Source: Bacteroides sp. CAG:770 (GTDB lineage: Bacteria; Bacteroidota; Bacteroidia; Bacteroidales; UBA932). From it: a stretch of 16,635 nucleotides of DNA. This document shows, in pieces, positions 6,197 through 14,179 of this stretch. Positions within the stretch are counted from its first letter, which is position 1. Every line of letters starts with the position of its first letter. Below the pieces are notes generated by a model that saw nothing but the letters and a program-made list of their open reading frames with translations, did not search any database and was not told the origin of the DNA. Made by a program: the position numbers and the translations under genes. The stretch lies in the NCBI GenBank assembly GCA_000435075.1, contig FR890628.1:1-16635 (forward strand), in the 5' to 3' direction.

Positions 6197-7045
6197 ATCC
6201 GCAATAACTTTCCCCACAAAGACGGCAGGACCGGTGAGATAGACAGCCGATGCGCTGAAAGACGCAGGAGCAGACGATTCACAGGCCACGTCAGAAGGAC
6301 GGAAAGAAACGGACAAATCAGAGATACGTGCATGAACAGGGATTGAGACAATCTTTCCCTGTTCATGTCTTTTATGCGCGAACCAAGTCGCCATGGCAGA
6401 CGCCACGATACCCGTGCCGCACGCAAGTGTCTCATCCTCAACGCCTTTCTCATAGGTACGCACGGTAATGCTTCCATCGGCATTGACCTGGACGAAATTC
6501 ACGTTCGCGCCGACAGGAGCGAAATCCGGCGAGTAGCGGAGAACGCGACCCTCACCTACAACATCAATGTCATTGACCTTATCGACAAACCTGACCACAT
6601 GGCGGGTCCCTGTATCGAGGAACAAGTCCGGCTCTCCGCCAGGCCTGTTTTCATACGCGGCAGCCGAACTGACATCCTTCATCTTCAGCCTCACGATACG
6701 GGCCTCATGCGAGAACGGCCTGGCCTCCCCCGAAAGAAGTTCAGCGGAATGCGGACCGTCAGGGGCCTCGAAATCAAAACTCCTGAAGCCAAGGTCGGCG
6801 GCAAACGCGACAATGCACCGCCCGCCGTTTCCGCACATCATTCCCCCCGAGCCGTCGGAATTATAATAATCCATACGGAAATCGTGGCCCTCGCTCTCCG
6901 ACAGAATCATCACCCCGTCAGCCCCGAAGCCGGTATGACGGTCACAAAGTGCAGCAATCCCATCAGAGGTAAGGTCAATGCGGGAAGACCTCCCGTCAGC
7001 GACAAGGAAGTCATTGCCCGCCCCGTGGTACTTGTAGAAAGTCAT
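6191..7045 (-). CDS. dapF: Diaminopimelate epimerase
   Basis: DapF interconverts LL- and meso-2,6-diaminopimelate in the cytosol, the last step before peptidoglycan cross-link precursor use and LysA decarboxylation to lysine. The start MTFYKYHGAGNDFLV is the family's opening. The two catalytic cysteines are visible: Cys71 in MCGNGGRC and Cys209 in ETLACGTG. The substrate-binding motifs NSDGS (62-66), GANVNFV and RTYEKGVEDETLACGTG are intact. Length is 284 against about 275 usual; the small excess is a loop near residues 240-262. It is the last gene of the lysine operon and begins 2 bp after the dapD stop. Its 3' end overlaps the convergent DUF975 gene by 6 bp. Confidence 0.97.
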   Translation of the reverse strand: MTFYKYHGAGNDFLVADGRSSRIDLTSDGIAALCDRHTGFGADGVMILSESEGHDFRMDYYNSDGSGGMMCGNGGRCIVAFAADLGFRSFDFEAPDGPHSAELLSGEARPFSHEARIVRLKMKDVSSAAAYENRPGGEPDLFLDTGTRHVVRFVDKVNDIDVVGEGRVLRYSPDFAPVGANVNFVQVNADGSITVRTYEKGVEDETLACGTGIVASAMATWFAHKRHEQGKIVSIPVHARISDLSVSFRPSDVACESSAPASFSASAVYLTGPAVFVGKVIADL

Positions 7046-7047
7046 AA

Positions 7048-7827
7048 TTATCTGAGCAAATCTTCCAGCTCGACAGACGCATCCGTCTTGCCGTCACGAT
7101 ATTTGACAATGACAGGTGTATAGACATGGATGCCGGCTTCCGCTCCAGGCCCCTTGGTCACCGGACGGCTTCCGGCCACGACTACGGCTCCTGCAGGAAC
7201 CACGATACGGCCATCCTCATCAGGACGGATCCAGCCCCCGTTCACGGCATCATAAACTGCTGTGGCCCTGTTGATTATCACGCCTGAGCCAAGCACGGCG
7301 CCCTCTTTCACGAGAACACCCTCATAGATACCGCAGTTGCCGCCCACGAAGACATTGTCCTCGATGATGACCGGCATTGCCCCGACAGGTTCCAGCACAC
7401 CGCCGATCTGTGCGGCGGCCGCAATGTGCACATTCTTTCCGATCTGCGCACAAGAACCCACAAGAGCATGGGAATCTATCATTGACCCCTCATCCACATA
7501 TGCTCCGATATTGACATAAGCAGGCGGCATCACGATGACCGAAGGAGCAAGATAGGCACCGCGCCTCACAGAGCTGCCGCCCGGCACGATACGCACCCTG
7601 TCCTCCACCGCAAACCTGCGGACCGGAATAGTGTCCTTGTCAATGAAAGAGAACTGTCCCTCAGACATGTCTTCAAGCGTTCCGAGCCTGAATCCTTCCA
7701 GGATAGCCTCCTTGATCCACATATTCACGCGCCACTGGCCGTCAACCTTCTCGGCCACACGTATTCTGCCAGCCTCCAGGTCATTGCATATTTCGAAGAA
7801 ACGTTCTTTATCCATGATATCATCCAT
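7048..7827 (-). CDS. dapD: 2,3,4,5-tetrahydropyridine-2,6-dicarboxylate N-succinyltransferase
   Basis: DapD transfers succinyl from succinyl-CoA to tetrahydrodipicolinate, committing the pathway to the succinylase branch of diaminopimelate synthesis. The left-handed beta-helix core is obvious: VRRGAYLAPSVIVMPPAYVN, IGAYVDEGSMIDSHALVGSC, AQIGKNVHIAAAAQIGGVLE and IIEDNVFVGGNCGIYEGVLV are near-textbook. The 259-residue length is close to the usual ~270. Its ATG (7827-7825) shares one base with the dapA stop codon, so translation is probably coupled; MDKERFF four codons in is an alternative start. The presence of DapD argues for succinylation rather than the one-step DapL or Ddh routes often reported in Bacteroidales. 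The acyl donor is inferred from family, not proven. Confidence 0.95.
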   Translation of the reverse strand: MDDIMDKERFFEICNDLEAGRIRVAEKVDGQWRVNMWIKEAILEGFRLGTLEDMSEGQFSFIDKDTIPVRRFAVEDRVRIVPGGSSVRRGAYLAPSVIVMPPAYVNIGAYVDEGSMIDSHALVGSCAQIGKNVHIAAAAQIGGVLEPVGAMPVIIEDNVFVGGNCGIYEGVLVKEGAVLGSGVIINRATAVYDAVNGGWIRPDEDGRIVVPAGAVVVAGSRPVTKGPGAEAGIHVYTPVIVKYRDGKTDASVELEDLLR

Positions 7828-8693
7828 TATTCGAGGCCAGGGAGCACCTTAGCCATAAGTTCCTTGGTAGAATCCACGGCCTCTGTCAATGGCAGACGCA
7901 TCTCTGCCCTGCAATAGCCGAGAATCGACAATGCTGCCTTGACAGGAATAGGATTACTTTCCACGAAGCAGGCATTATAAAGCGGCATAAGACGATTGTT
8001 CAGGTCAATGGCAGTCTTAAGGTCTGAAGCCATCACAGCCTCGGTCAATGCCTTCATCATCTTGGGAGCGACATTGGACGCGACGCTGATAACGCCGTCC
8101 GCACCGCTCGCCATCAAAGGGAGAGTCTGGTCATCATTTCCGCTCAGCACGGAGAAATCAGCAGGAGCCTGACGCCTGATGTCGATAATCTGGGCAACGT
8201 CACCCGATGCCTCCTTGACAGCCACCACATTAGGAATCTCAGCAAGACGGAGACAGGTCTCAGTCTTCATGTTGGTTCCGGTGCGTCCAGGGACATTGTA
8301 TAGAATCACCTGACGGTCAGTCTCTTCCGCAACTGCCTTGAAATATCTGTAAAGGCCCTCCTGCGTAGGCTTGTTATAGAAAGGAACGACTACCAGATAG
8401 GCATCCGCACCATAAGGGTCCAGAAGCCTCATATTGCGTACAGTTCCCGTGAAGGAATTGCTTCCTACGCCGGCAACAATAGGCAGTCCGCATGATTCCT
8501 CTTTGGTGACACGCAGAATTTCCACCTTGTCTTCATCTGTAAGACATGGAGTCTCAGCGGTAGAGCCGAGCGGTACCAGAAAATCAACCCCCGCCTCAAC
8601 CTGTCTCTTCACCAGAAGCCTGTATGACTCCCAATCAATTTCCACATTACTGAACGGAGTAACTAATGCCGTTCCTAAACCCTTGAATTTCAT
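7827..8693 (-). CDS. dapA: 4-hydroxy-tetrahydrodipicolinate synthase
   Basis: DapA condenses pyruvate with aspartate semialdehyde, the first committed step toward diaminopimelate and lysine. The frame is open to an ATG at 8723, but the canonical opening MKFKGLGTALVTPF begins at 8693, giving 288 residues, and a GGAAG lies some 13 bases before it; I use that start. The Schiff-base lysine is Lys160 in VAVKEASGD. Tyr132 (YNVPGRTGT) and Tyr106 (FYNKPTQEGLY) are the catalytic tyrosines, and Ser44-Thr45 (GSTAETP) replaces the Thr-Thr pair of E. coli. The FVESNPIPVK motif near the C-terminus is intact. It follows dapB by 20-50 bp depending on start and overlaps dapD by one base. Confidence 0.96.
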   Translation of the reverse strand: MKFKGLGTALVTPFSNVEIDWESYRLLVKRQVEAGVDFLVPLGSTAETPCLTDEDKVEILRVTKEESCGLPIVAGVGSNSFTGTVRNMRLLDPYGADAYLVVVPFYNKPTQEGLYRYFKAVAEETDRQVILYNVPGRTGTNMKTETCLRLAEIPNVVAVKEASGDVAQIIDIRRQAPADFSVLSGNDDQTLPLMASGADGVISVASNVAPKMMKALTEAVMASDLKTAIDLNNRLMPLYNACFVESNPIPVKAALSILGYCRAEMRLPLTEAVDSTKELMAKVLPGLE

Positions 8694-8743
8694 ATCATTA
8701 ACTTTTCTTCCCAAGCCATTCATGCCCGAGAAATTATACTGAA

Positions 8744-9451
8744 TTATCTATTGTCGCCTTCTGCACCGCCTATGAAAAGTTCCCTGAACTCATGGACCTC
8801 ACCACGCTTTCCTGATGCGACTATTCCGTCAGCCATTTCGGCCGCCATCACTGCACCCTCGGCAAAGCCCTGTCTGGAAAAAGCCTCATGCTCGAGAGTA
8901 ATCCTGTCGCAAGAGCCCTCGAAACCGACAGTATGGATTCCAGCCAGCTCCCCTACCCTTACGGACGCGATTTCCGTCTTCGACGACATGTTCCTGTCAA
9001 TGCAGGCCGCCAATGTCTTGGCAGTTCCGCTAGGCGCATCCAACTTGTGGCAATGATGCTTCTCCACGATATACGGAGCATATCCGCCTGCCTTTCCGAG
9101 CAGTCTGGAAGCAATATCCACAGCCGCAGTAAAAACATTGACCCCGATGGAGAAATTGGAGGCCCAAATCAATGTCGTACCGCATTTCTGAAAGTAGTCA
9201 AACACCTCATCTGCAATATCATACCATCCCGTAGTACCGACTACCGCAGCCCTGAAATTCTCCGCAATGAACTTATAGTTCGCCCTGAAAGCATCAGGAA
9301 CGGTAAAGTCAATGCAGATGCAGTCCTTGGTAACCGAAGTGTCAGCCGACTGGATATCTTCAGATTTCCCGGCACATTCTATGTTTCTGGAGGCAAGAAC
9401 GCCCTCCACCATCTTTCCCATGCGGCCGTAGCCGCTTATATAAACTTTCAT
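8744..9451 (-). CDS. dapB: 4-hydroxy-tetrahydrodipicolinate reductase
   Basis: DapB reduces the DapA product with NAD(P)H to tetrahydrodipicolinate. The dinucleotide-binding loop is GYGRMGK (7-13), VVGTTGW follows at 70-76, and the catalytic signature EKHHCHKLDAPSGTAK has His132 as acid-base and Lys136. Length is 235 residues, shorter than the ~270 of E. coli; the reduction lies in the N-terminal half between the Rossmann loop and the IDFTVPDAF segment, as in other Bacteroidota forms. It lies 46 bp after lysC and 20 bp before the open dapA frame. Cofactor preference cannot be told from the sequence. Confidence 0.95.
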   Translation of the reverse strand: MKVYISGYGRMGKMVEGVLASRNIECAGKSEDIQSADTSVTKDCICIDFTVPDAFRANYKFIAENFRAAVVGTTGWYDIADEVFDYFQKCGTTLIWASNFSIGVNVFTAAVDIASRLLGKAGGYAPYIVEKHHCHKLDAPSGTAKTLAACIDRNMSSKTEIASVRVGELAGIHTVGFEGSCDRITLEHEAFSRQGFAEGAVMAAEMADGIVASGKRGEVHEFRELFIGGAEGDNR

Positions 9452-9497
9452 ATCTTCGATTTCTAATCAAGTTTCTCAAGTCGTCAAACCTGAATTC

Positions 9498-10862
9498 CTA
9501 AGATTCCTTCGGGAACATGAGTTCATGAATATGATTCACTACGTCAACAGCATATTCCTTGTCAATGACATAGCTCAGACTCATCTGAACCGGACTCATG
9601 CAGACCAGATACACACTTCCCGGCAACACCCTTTCTATCCGGGACGCCAGACCAGGGCAACTGTGCAGGAACTTTTCACCGACAATGGAGAACTGGGCCT
9701 TGTCCCGGTAAATCATCACCGTAAAACTTTTTCTCAGTTCAGCCACCATCTGCTCGAATCCTGGCTGGCCAGTCTCTATAGTGACGCGAACCCTTGATTC
9801 TGAGACACTTGAGAGAATTATCTTCACACCAGCCTTCTCAGCCGCAGAGAAAACCGCAGCCATCATCGCAGTGACTCCGACAATCTTGTCCGATATGATA
9901 TCAAGAAAATCAATGTCATCCTTCAATGTTATCGTCTTGGCGGATTCGCAATTCTTTTCCACGGAAACCTTCGAACCCTTGCATGAAGGATTCTGGGAAT
10001 TGAGGACATATACAGGGATGTTCTTTTTCCTGGCCGGCTCGATAGTCAGCGGATGGAGCACCCTCGCACCGAGGAAGGCCATCTCGGAGGCCTCGTCATA
10101 GGAAACATTCCGTATGCAGACGGTATCATTGACAATCCTCGGATCCGCGCTGCGGATTCCGTCCACGTCAGTCCATATTTCGACACGGGAGGCATCCAGC
10201 GCCATACCGAATATGGCTGCCGAGTAATCCGAGCCTTCGAAGCCGAGAACGGAAGTGGCACCGTCTGACGCAGATGCGATAAAGCCCTGGGTGATAATCA
10301 CTGAGACGCCTTTCGAAGCCTCTGAAACAAGTCTTTTGACATTGGCCTCGGTAGTCGCCAGGTCAGGAGACGCGGAGATGTAGTTACAGTCTGTCAATAT
10401 CATTTTCCGGGCGTCAAGCCAGCGGGTCGCCAGACCTGACTCATTCATGGCTGCGGCGATTATCATTGACGAAAGTATTTCTCCCGTCGAAACGATTCGC
10501 GCGTAACTCCTCGGCGAGAGTTCGCCTATGCAGCAGACGCCGTGCGCGAACTCTGACAGGGAATCCAGGACGGACTCCATGTCGGCGACACATTTCTCCA
10601 ATCTGGATCCGTCACCTCCCGAAAGAAGCGACTCAGCAAGGGAAACGTGTCTCTCCCTCAAGTCGGCAAGCAGTTCATTGACCTTGTCAACATGCTGTGC
10701 CTCAGCTTCTTTACAAATTTCACAAAGCAACCTTGTCACCTTGGACAATGCCGATACTACCACGAGCGGATTCTCGGACATCCTGTTGCTTACAATAGAG
10801 ATGACCCTCTCTATGGCCTCCTTGTTACGGACGGAGGTACCTCCGAATTTCATTATAATCAT
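9498..10862 (-). CDS. lysC: Aspartate kinase (monofunctional, ACT-domain regulated)
   Basis: The enzyme phosphorylates aspartate, the entry step for lysine, threonine and methionine. The kinase domain starts MIIMKFGGTSV (5-11) and includes VVVSALSKVT (34-43), the RIVSTGEILSS substrate motif (122-132), LGFEGSDYSAAIFG (206-219), TDVDGIRSADPR (231-242) and ARVLHP (266-271). The usual GRGGSD is GFEGSD here. Two ACT domains follow, about 318-385 and 386-450, the site of amino-acid feedback control in the family. At 454 residues it has no homoserine dehydrogenase domain, so it is not a ThrA-type fusion. Placement with dapB/A/D/F argues for the lysine/diaminopimelate isoenzyme, likely lysine-inhibited, but the effector is not readable. 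The GH20 gene ends 20 bp upstream. Confidence 0.95.
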   Translation of the reverse strand: MIIMKFGGTSVRNKEAIERVISIVSNRMSENPLVVVSALSKVTRLLCEICKEAEAQHVDKVNELLADLRERHVSLAESLLSGGDGSRLEKCVADMESVLDSLSEFAHGVCCIGELSPRSYARIVSTGEILSSMIIAAAMNESGLATRWLDARKMILTDCNYISASPDLATTEANVKRLVSEASKGVSVIITQGFIASASDGATSVLGFEGSDYSAAIFGMALDASRVEIWTDVDGIRSADPRIVNDTVCIRNVSYDEASEMAFLGARVLHPLTIEPARKKNIPVYVLNSQNPSCKGSKVSVEKNCESAKTITLKDDIDFLDIISDKIVGVTAMMAAVFSAAEKAGVKIILSSVSESRVRVTIETGQPGFEQMVAELRKSFTVMIYRDKAQFSIVGEKFLHSCPGLASRIERVLPGSVYLVCMSPVQMSLSYVIDKEYAVDVVNHIHELMFPKES

Positions 10863-10882
10863 ATCCCTGTAAAATATCAGGA

Positions 10883-12913
10883 TTATTTCACCACAATCTC
10901 ATCGGTGAAAATCCATGCATGCAGAGGCAAATCCCTGCGGAATGCCTTGAATCTCACATAACGTGCCTGGACATCCAGGAAGCAGCCCATCGGCACATAA
11001 CACATTTCCGAAGTATCGGCCGGCAACTCGCTGTAAGCCACGCCTGCCTTGGTGAAATTCTCACCGTCCTCTGAGACATAGACCTCAACGCGCTCAGGAA
11101 TACCGACATGGTTGTTCCTCTGGCCCATGAATGAGGCGCCGACATAATGCAGAGGCTCAGATTTTTCCAGGTCAATGATGACATCGACATCGCTGAGGAA
11201 ACCCAGCCATTTCTTGTCGCTGTACGACCAGCTGCCGCAGATACCGTCATTGATGGAAACATCTCCGGCCGCGCTGTAATTGTCAGCATAAGGGGTAAGA
11301 ACCTTCACCGGCTTGCCTATTGCAAGGTGCCTTACTCCGGTAACAGCCTCCGGACGTGTTCCGAACTCGGTGTCCAGATGGAAAGTATTGTAGCCCCTGT
11401 CCTTGAATACATTGCAAAGTTTCACCGCTCTTTCCCTGAAACCGGCATAGTCCTTCTTCTCCACAGGACTCCAACCCGTCTCGGCAACAGCGAACATACG
11501 CGGATAAATCATGTACTCCAGATGGTCGGCTTCAGGGATGAACTCAGTCCACACATTACCCTGGACACCAAGCAGATGCGGGCTGGCAACGTCAGCGGCA
11601 TAAGAGTATGCGAGTTCAAGCGGAATGTAACCGCCGATGGCCTCAGGCTCATAAATAGGAGCATCCTGCGTATAATCGAAATAGTAGAACGCGTTAGGAG
11701 ACATGATGACATCGTGTCCTGCCTCGATTGCAGACAGACCGTTTTCCATTCCGCGCCAGGACATGACCACGGCATTGTCGCTGAGTCCGCCTTCCATAAT
11801 CTCATCCCATCCGAGCAGCCTGCGGCCGTGGGACTCCACTATTTTCTCAAGTTTTCCGGTCAGCCAGCTCTGCAGTCCCGTAAGTTCAGTAATGCCGTTC
11901 TCAGCCATCAGGGCCTTGCATCTCGGACAGTCTTTCCATGACTGGCGGGAAGCCTCGTCACCGCCGATATGGATAAACTCCGAAGGGAACATTTCCACCA
12001 GTTCACTGATGACATCCTCGATGAAGCCGAACAATGCCGGACTCGCCGGGCACATGTCGGAACTGATTACAGGCTTTCCGTCAGCGTCAATGCAAGCCAG
12101 TTCAGGACAGGCCGTCACCACTTCCTTGCTGTGTCCCGGAATTTCAAACTCGGGAATCACATCTATATGACGCTCAGACGCATACGCCACGATTTCGCGC
12201 ACATCCTCCTTTGTAAGATAGCCACCCTCGGCAAGAGGGCTGCCCTCTTCTGCATAATGGCGACCGAAATCCCTCCACTGTTTCCATGTCTTGCCGACAC
12301 GCCACGCAGCCTTCTGAGTAAGTTCCGGATGCGAATCAATCTGGATTCTCCAGCCGGCATCATCAGTAAGATGCAGATGCAGTTTGTTCAGCTTAAGCAG
12401 GGCCATCGCATCCAGCTGCTTAATTATAAAGTCCTTGTCTCTGAAATTTCTGGATATGTCGAGCATCATTCCGCGATACCTCAGACGTGGCCAGTCCAGA
12501 ATATTGCAGCACGAAAGTTCAGTTCCCTCAGCCGTCATCTGCCTCAGACTCTGCAGCGCATAAAAAGCGCCCTCCGGCGCAAGCGCCTTTATGTCAATGC
12601 CTTTCTCCGATACTGTCAATGAATATGCTCCGTCCCTGCCGAAACTTGTCATCTCAGGGGAAAGCAACTTGGCGAATTTCCTGTCATTGATCTGAATCCT
12701 CACATCAGCCTTGGCTGACTTCGTCATTCCGAGATTGTCCAGATAACTTTCGAGCGACGCCAGACCTTCCGAAGTGCCGGAAACAGCGTAAGTCGTATGC
12801 TCCGGCATATTATATCTTCCGGAAACGCAAGTAGTCTTTACCGGTGCCGGGATGATGATATCCGGTGATACGGCAAGCATAATAGCCGCGAGTAGTGAAA
12901 TCAGTGCTGTCAT
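10883..12913 (-). CDS. GH20 beta-N-acetylhexosaminidase, secreted
   Basis: The enzyme removes terminal beta-linked GlcNAc or GalNAc from glycans by substrate-assisted catalysis. A hydrophobic N-terminus (MTALISLLAAIMLAVSPDII) indicates export. The glycohydro_20b domain spans ~20-140. The catalytic barrel runs ~144-480, with RYRGMMLDISRNF, KLNKLHLHLTDDAGWRIQ, VIPEFEIPGHS and the catalytic pair Asp319-Glu320 in HIGGDE. WDEIMEGG (369-376) and the conserved VWTEF (454-458) are also intact. Residues ~530-676 form a beta-rich F5/8-type or similar carbohydrate-binding extension. It lies 12 bp after the M20 gene and 20 bp before lysC, inside the diaminopimelate operon, which is unusual. Substrate could be mucin/host glycan or peptidoglycan-derived sugar; this is not readable from sequence. 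Confidence 0.93.
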   Translation of the reverse strand: MTALISLLAAIMLAVSPDIIIPAPVKTTCVSGRYNMPEHTTYAVSGTSEGLASLESYLDNLGMTKSAKADVRIQINDRKFAKLLSPEMTSFGRDGAYSLTVSEKGIDIKALAPEGAFYALQSLRQMTAEGTELSCCNILDWPRLRYRGMMLDISRNFRDKDFIIKQLDAMALLKLNKLHLHLTDDAGWRIQIDSHPELTQKAAWRVGKTWKQWRDFGRHYAEEGSPLAEGGYLTKEDVREIVAYASERHIDVIPEFEIPGHSKEVVTACPELACIDADGKPVISSDMCPASPALFGFIEDVISELVEMFPSEFIHIGGDEASRQSWKDCPRCKALMAENGITELTGLQSWLTGKLEKIVESHGRRLLGWDEIMEGGLSDNAVVMSWRGMENGLSAIEAGHDVIMSPNAFYYFDYTQDAPIYEPEAIGGYIPLELAYSYAADVASPHLLGVQGNVWTEFIPEADHLEYMIYPRMFAVAETGWSPVEKKDYAGFRERAVKLCNVFKDRGYNTFHLDTEFGTRPEAVTGVRHLAIGKPVKVLTPYADNYSAAGDVSINDGICGSWSYSDKKWLGFLSDVDVIIDLEKSEPLHYVGASFMGQRNNHVGIPERVEVYVSEDGENFTKAGVAYSELPADTSEMCYVPMGCFLDVQARYVRFKAFRRDLPLHAWIFTDEIVVK

Positions 12914-12925
12914 TATTATGTGTTG

Positions 12926-14038
12926 TTATTTATAATTCAAAATGTTGAGTACCATACTCTTATACTGTCTGCAAGCTTTCTCCAGGTCACTCAGCAGCAC
13001 ATACTCACGAGGGGTATGGGCCACCGAAATGGAGCCGGGTCCGCAAAGGGACTTGTGCATGAACTTGGTCAGTCTTGGAGTATCACTTCCGAAAGCAACA
13101 GTCTTGGTATCAATGCCTTCGAACGTGTCATAGGACATCGGATTGTCTCCGCCTAATGCCTCCACCTTCACATCTTCACGCTCACCTATCCTCGTCATCA
13201 GCTGCTGCACCTTCTCATGTGAAGCAAACGTCGTCCTGAAATAAATCCGGAACGTGAGCAGCGGAGAGAGAATGTTCTGCGGATTGTCCGAAACAAGTTT
13301 GCCGACATTCCACGTGGTCTCCCCGAGCTGCGAGTCTTCAGGAAAGTCAATGTTTCCGAGCATATTCATGATTTCCACGAATGTGTCCACCGCGCTATGT
13401 CCAAGTTCAGGATATCCGGAATGACAGGCCTTGCCTCGGATAGTCACTTGAAAAGCCTGCGTACCCTTGGAGGCTGTCACCATGCAGTTGTCCGTAGGCT
13501 CACCGACAATTATCCATTCGGCACCGGGGCAATCTCTGGTAAAGGCCTTGGCCCCGAATGAGCCGGTCTCCTCTCCTGAAAGCAGCAGCAGCCCGAAATC
13601 ATGGTATCCGGAAGCCGTCCTCACATCCTCCAGTTCCTTGGCAAGTTCCTCACAGGCAGTCCACATGGCGAAAAACTGTCCTTTGGCATCGCAACTTCCC
13701 CTTCCTGTTATCAACGTATCCTGAAAGTTCAGGCTGACATTGCCGTCAGGAAGAGCCTCTCCGCCCCTGATTTCCTTCACATTAGGTTCAATGTAAGGAG
13801 GTACGGTATCGAGATGGGAGCAGAGCACAACTCTCGGCAAACGTCCGCTATCCTGCTGATTGTCACCGCATTTCCATCTGAAAAGAAGATTCTCCGTCCC
13901 GTCCCCGACTTCAAAACTTCTACATACACACTCCCCGTTCAGGTCCGGAAAATAGTCTTTCAGAAATTCTGAAAGACCACGTTCTTTTCCGCTGGTCGAA
14001 TCGACCTCCAAAATCTTTTTGAATATGTCCAATTGCAT
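12926..14038 (-). CDS. M20 family metallo-deacylase, probable succinyl-diaminopimelate desuccinylase (DapE-type)
   Basis: M20 enzymes use a two-zinc site to cleave an acyl group from an amino acid. The metal and catalytic residues are present: His75 and Asp77 (CSHLDTVPP), Asp117 (GRGSCDAKG), Glu156-Glu157 (SGEETGSFGAK), Glu180 (GEPTD), and the C-terminal His341 (SVAHTPREYV). His206 lies in the dimerisation-domain motif ACHSGYPELGHS. Length is 370, normal for the ArgE/DapE/LysK group, and sequence alone does not separate them. Its position as first gene of an operon with dapD, dapA, dapB, dapF and lysC makes succinyl-diaminopimelate desuccinylase the best guess; N-acetylornithine deacetylase is the main alternative. 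The operon's candidate promoter lies about 70 bp upstream. Confidence 0.85.
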   Translation of the reverse strand: MQLDIFKKILEVDSTSGKERGLSEFLKDYFPDLNGECVCRSFEVGDGTENLLFRWKCGDNQQDSGRLPRVVLCSHLDTVPPYIEPNVKEIRGGEALPDGNVSLNFQDTLITGRGSCDAKGQFFAMWTACEELAKELEDVRTASGYHDFGLLLLSGEETGSFGAKAFTRDCPGAEWIIVGEPTDNCMVTASKGTQAFQVTIRGKACHSGYPELGHSAVDTFVEIMNMLGNIDFPEDSQLGETTWNVGKLVSDNPQNILSPLLTFRIYFRTTFASHEKVQQLMTRIGEREDVKVEALGGDNPMSYDTFEGIDTKTVAFGSDTPRLTKFMHKSLCGPGSISVAHTPREYVLLSDLEKACRQYKSMVLNILNYK

Positions 14039-14058
14039 TTGTATCGTGTTTTATATAA

Positions 14059-14086
14059 GGGTCCGTGTTTCCCCCAGGCACGGCCC
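14059..14086 (-). promoter_or_regulatory. GC-rich hairpin in the leader of the lysine operon
   Basis: GGG-T-CCGTG (14059-14067) pairs with CACGGCCC (14079-14086) with one bulged base, around an 11-base loop rich in C. It lies between the candidate promoter (14110-14117) and the start codon, in an otherwise AT-rich gap, so it would be in the 5' leader. No T-run follows on either strand, so it is not a simple terminator, and it does not look like a lysine riboswitch. Confidence 0.35.
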
Positions 14087-14109
14087 GGAAAAAAGCACTC
14101 CATAATCTA

Positions 14110-14117
14110 CAAATTTA
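14110..14117 (-). promoter_or_regulatory. Candidate -7 box of the lysine/diaminopimelate operon
   Basis: On the minus strand this reads TAAATTTG, an exact TAnnTTTG match, 72 bp before the M20 start codon. The -33 region is only T-rich (minus-strand TTTTT near 14142-14146), not an exact TTTG. Confidence 0.4.
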
Positions 14118-14148
14118 ATAAAATAGCGATGAATTAAGAATAAAAAAC

Positions 14149-14156
14149 TATCTTTG
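14149..14156 (+). promoter_or_regulatory. Candidate -7 box of the AraC-family regulator gene
   Basis: TATCTTTG is an exact TAnnTTTG match, 23 bp before the ATG at 14180, predicting a very short leader. The -33 element is not recognisable. It lies about 30 bp from the divergent -7 box of the lysine operon, so one bound regulator could affect both. Confidence 0.4.
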
Positions 14157-14179
14157 GAGATTCACAGACCCAAAGCAAG

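Noticed and set aside
6365..7123. 252-codon plus-strand ORF
   Set aside because: Entirely antisense to dapF, whose catalytic motifs are intact.
8694..8723. Ten-residue N-terminal extension of DapA from ATG 8723
   Set aside because: The family opening starts at 8693 and no ribosome binding signal precedes 8723; kept as a minor alternative.
11147..11941. 264-codon plus-strand ORF
   Set aside because: Antisense shadow of the GH20 hexosaminidase barrel domain.
14039..14179. Lysine riboswitch (L-box) upstream of the lysine operon
   Set aside because: The gap is too short for the ~170-base aptamer and the only structure is one bulged hairpin.
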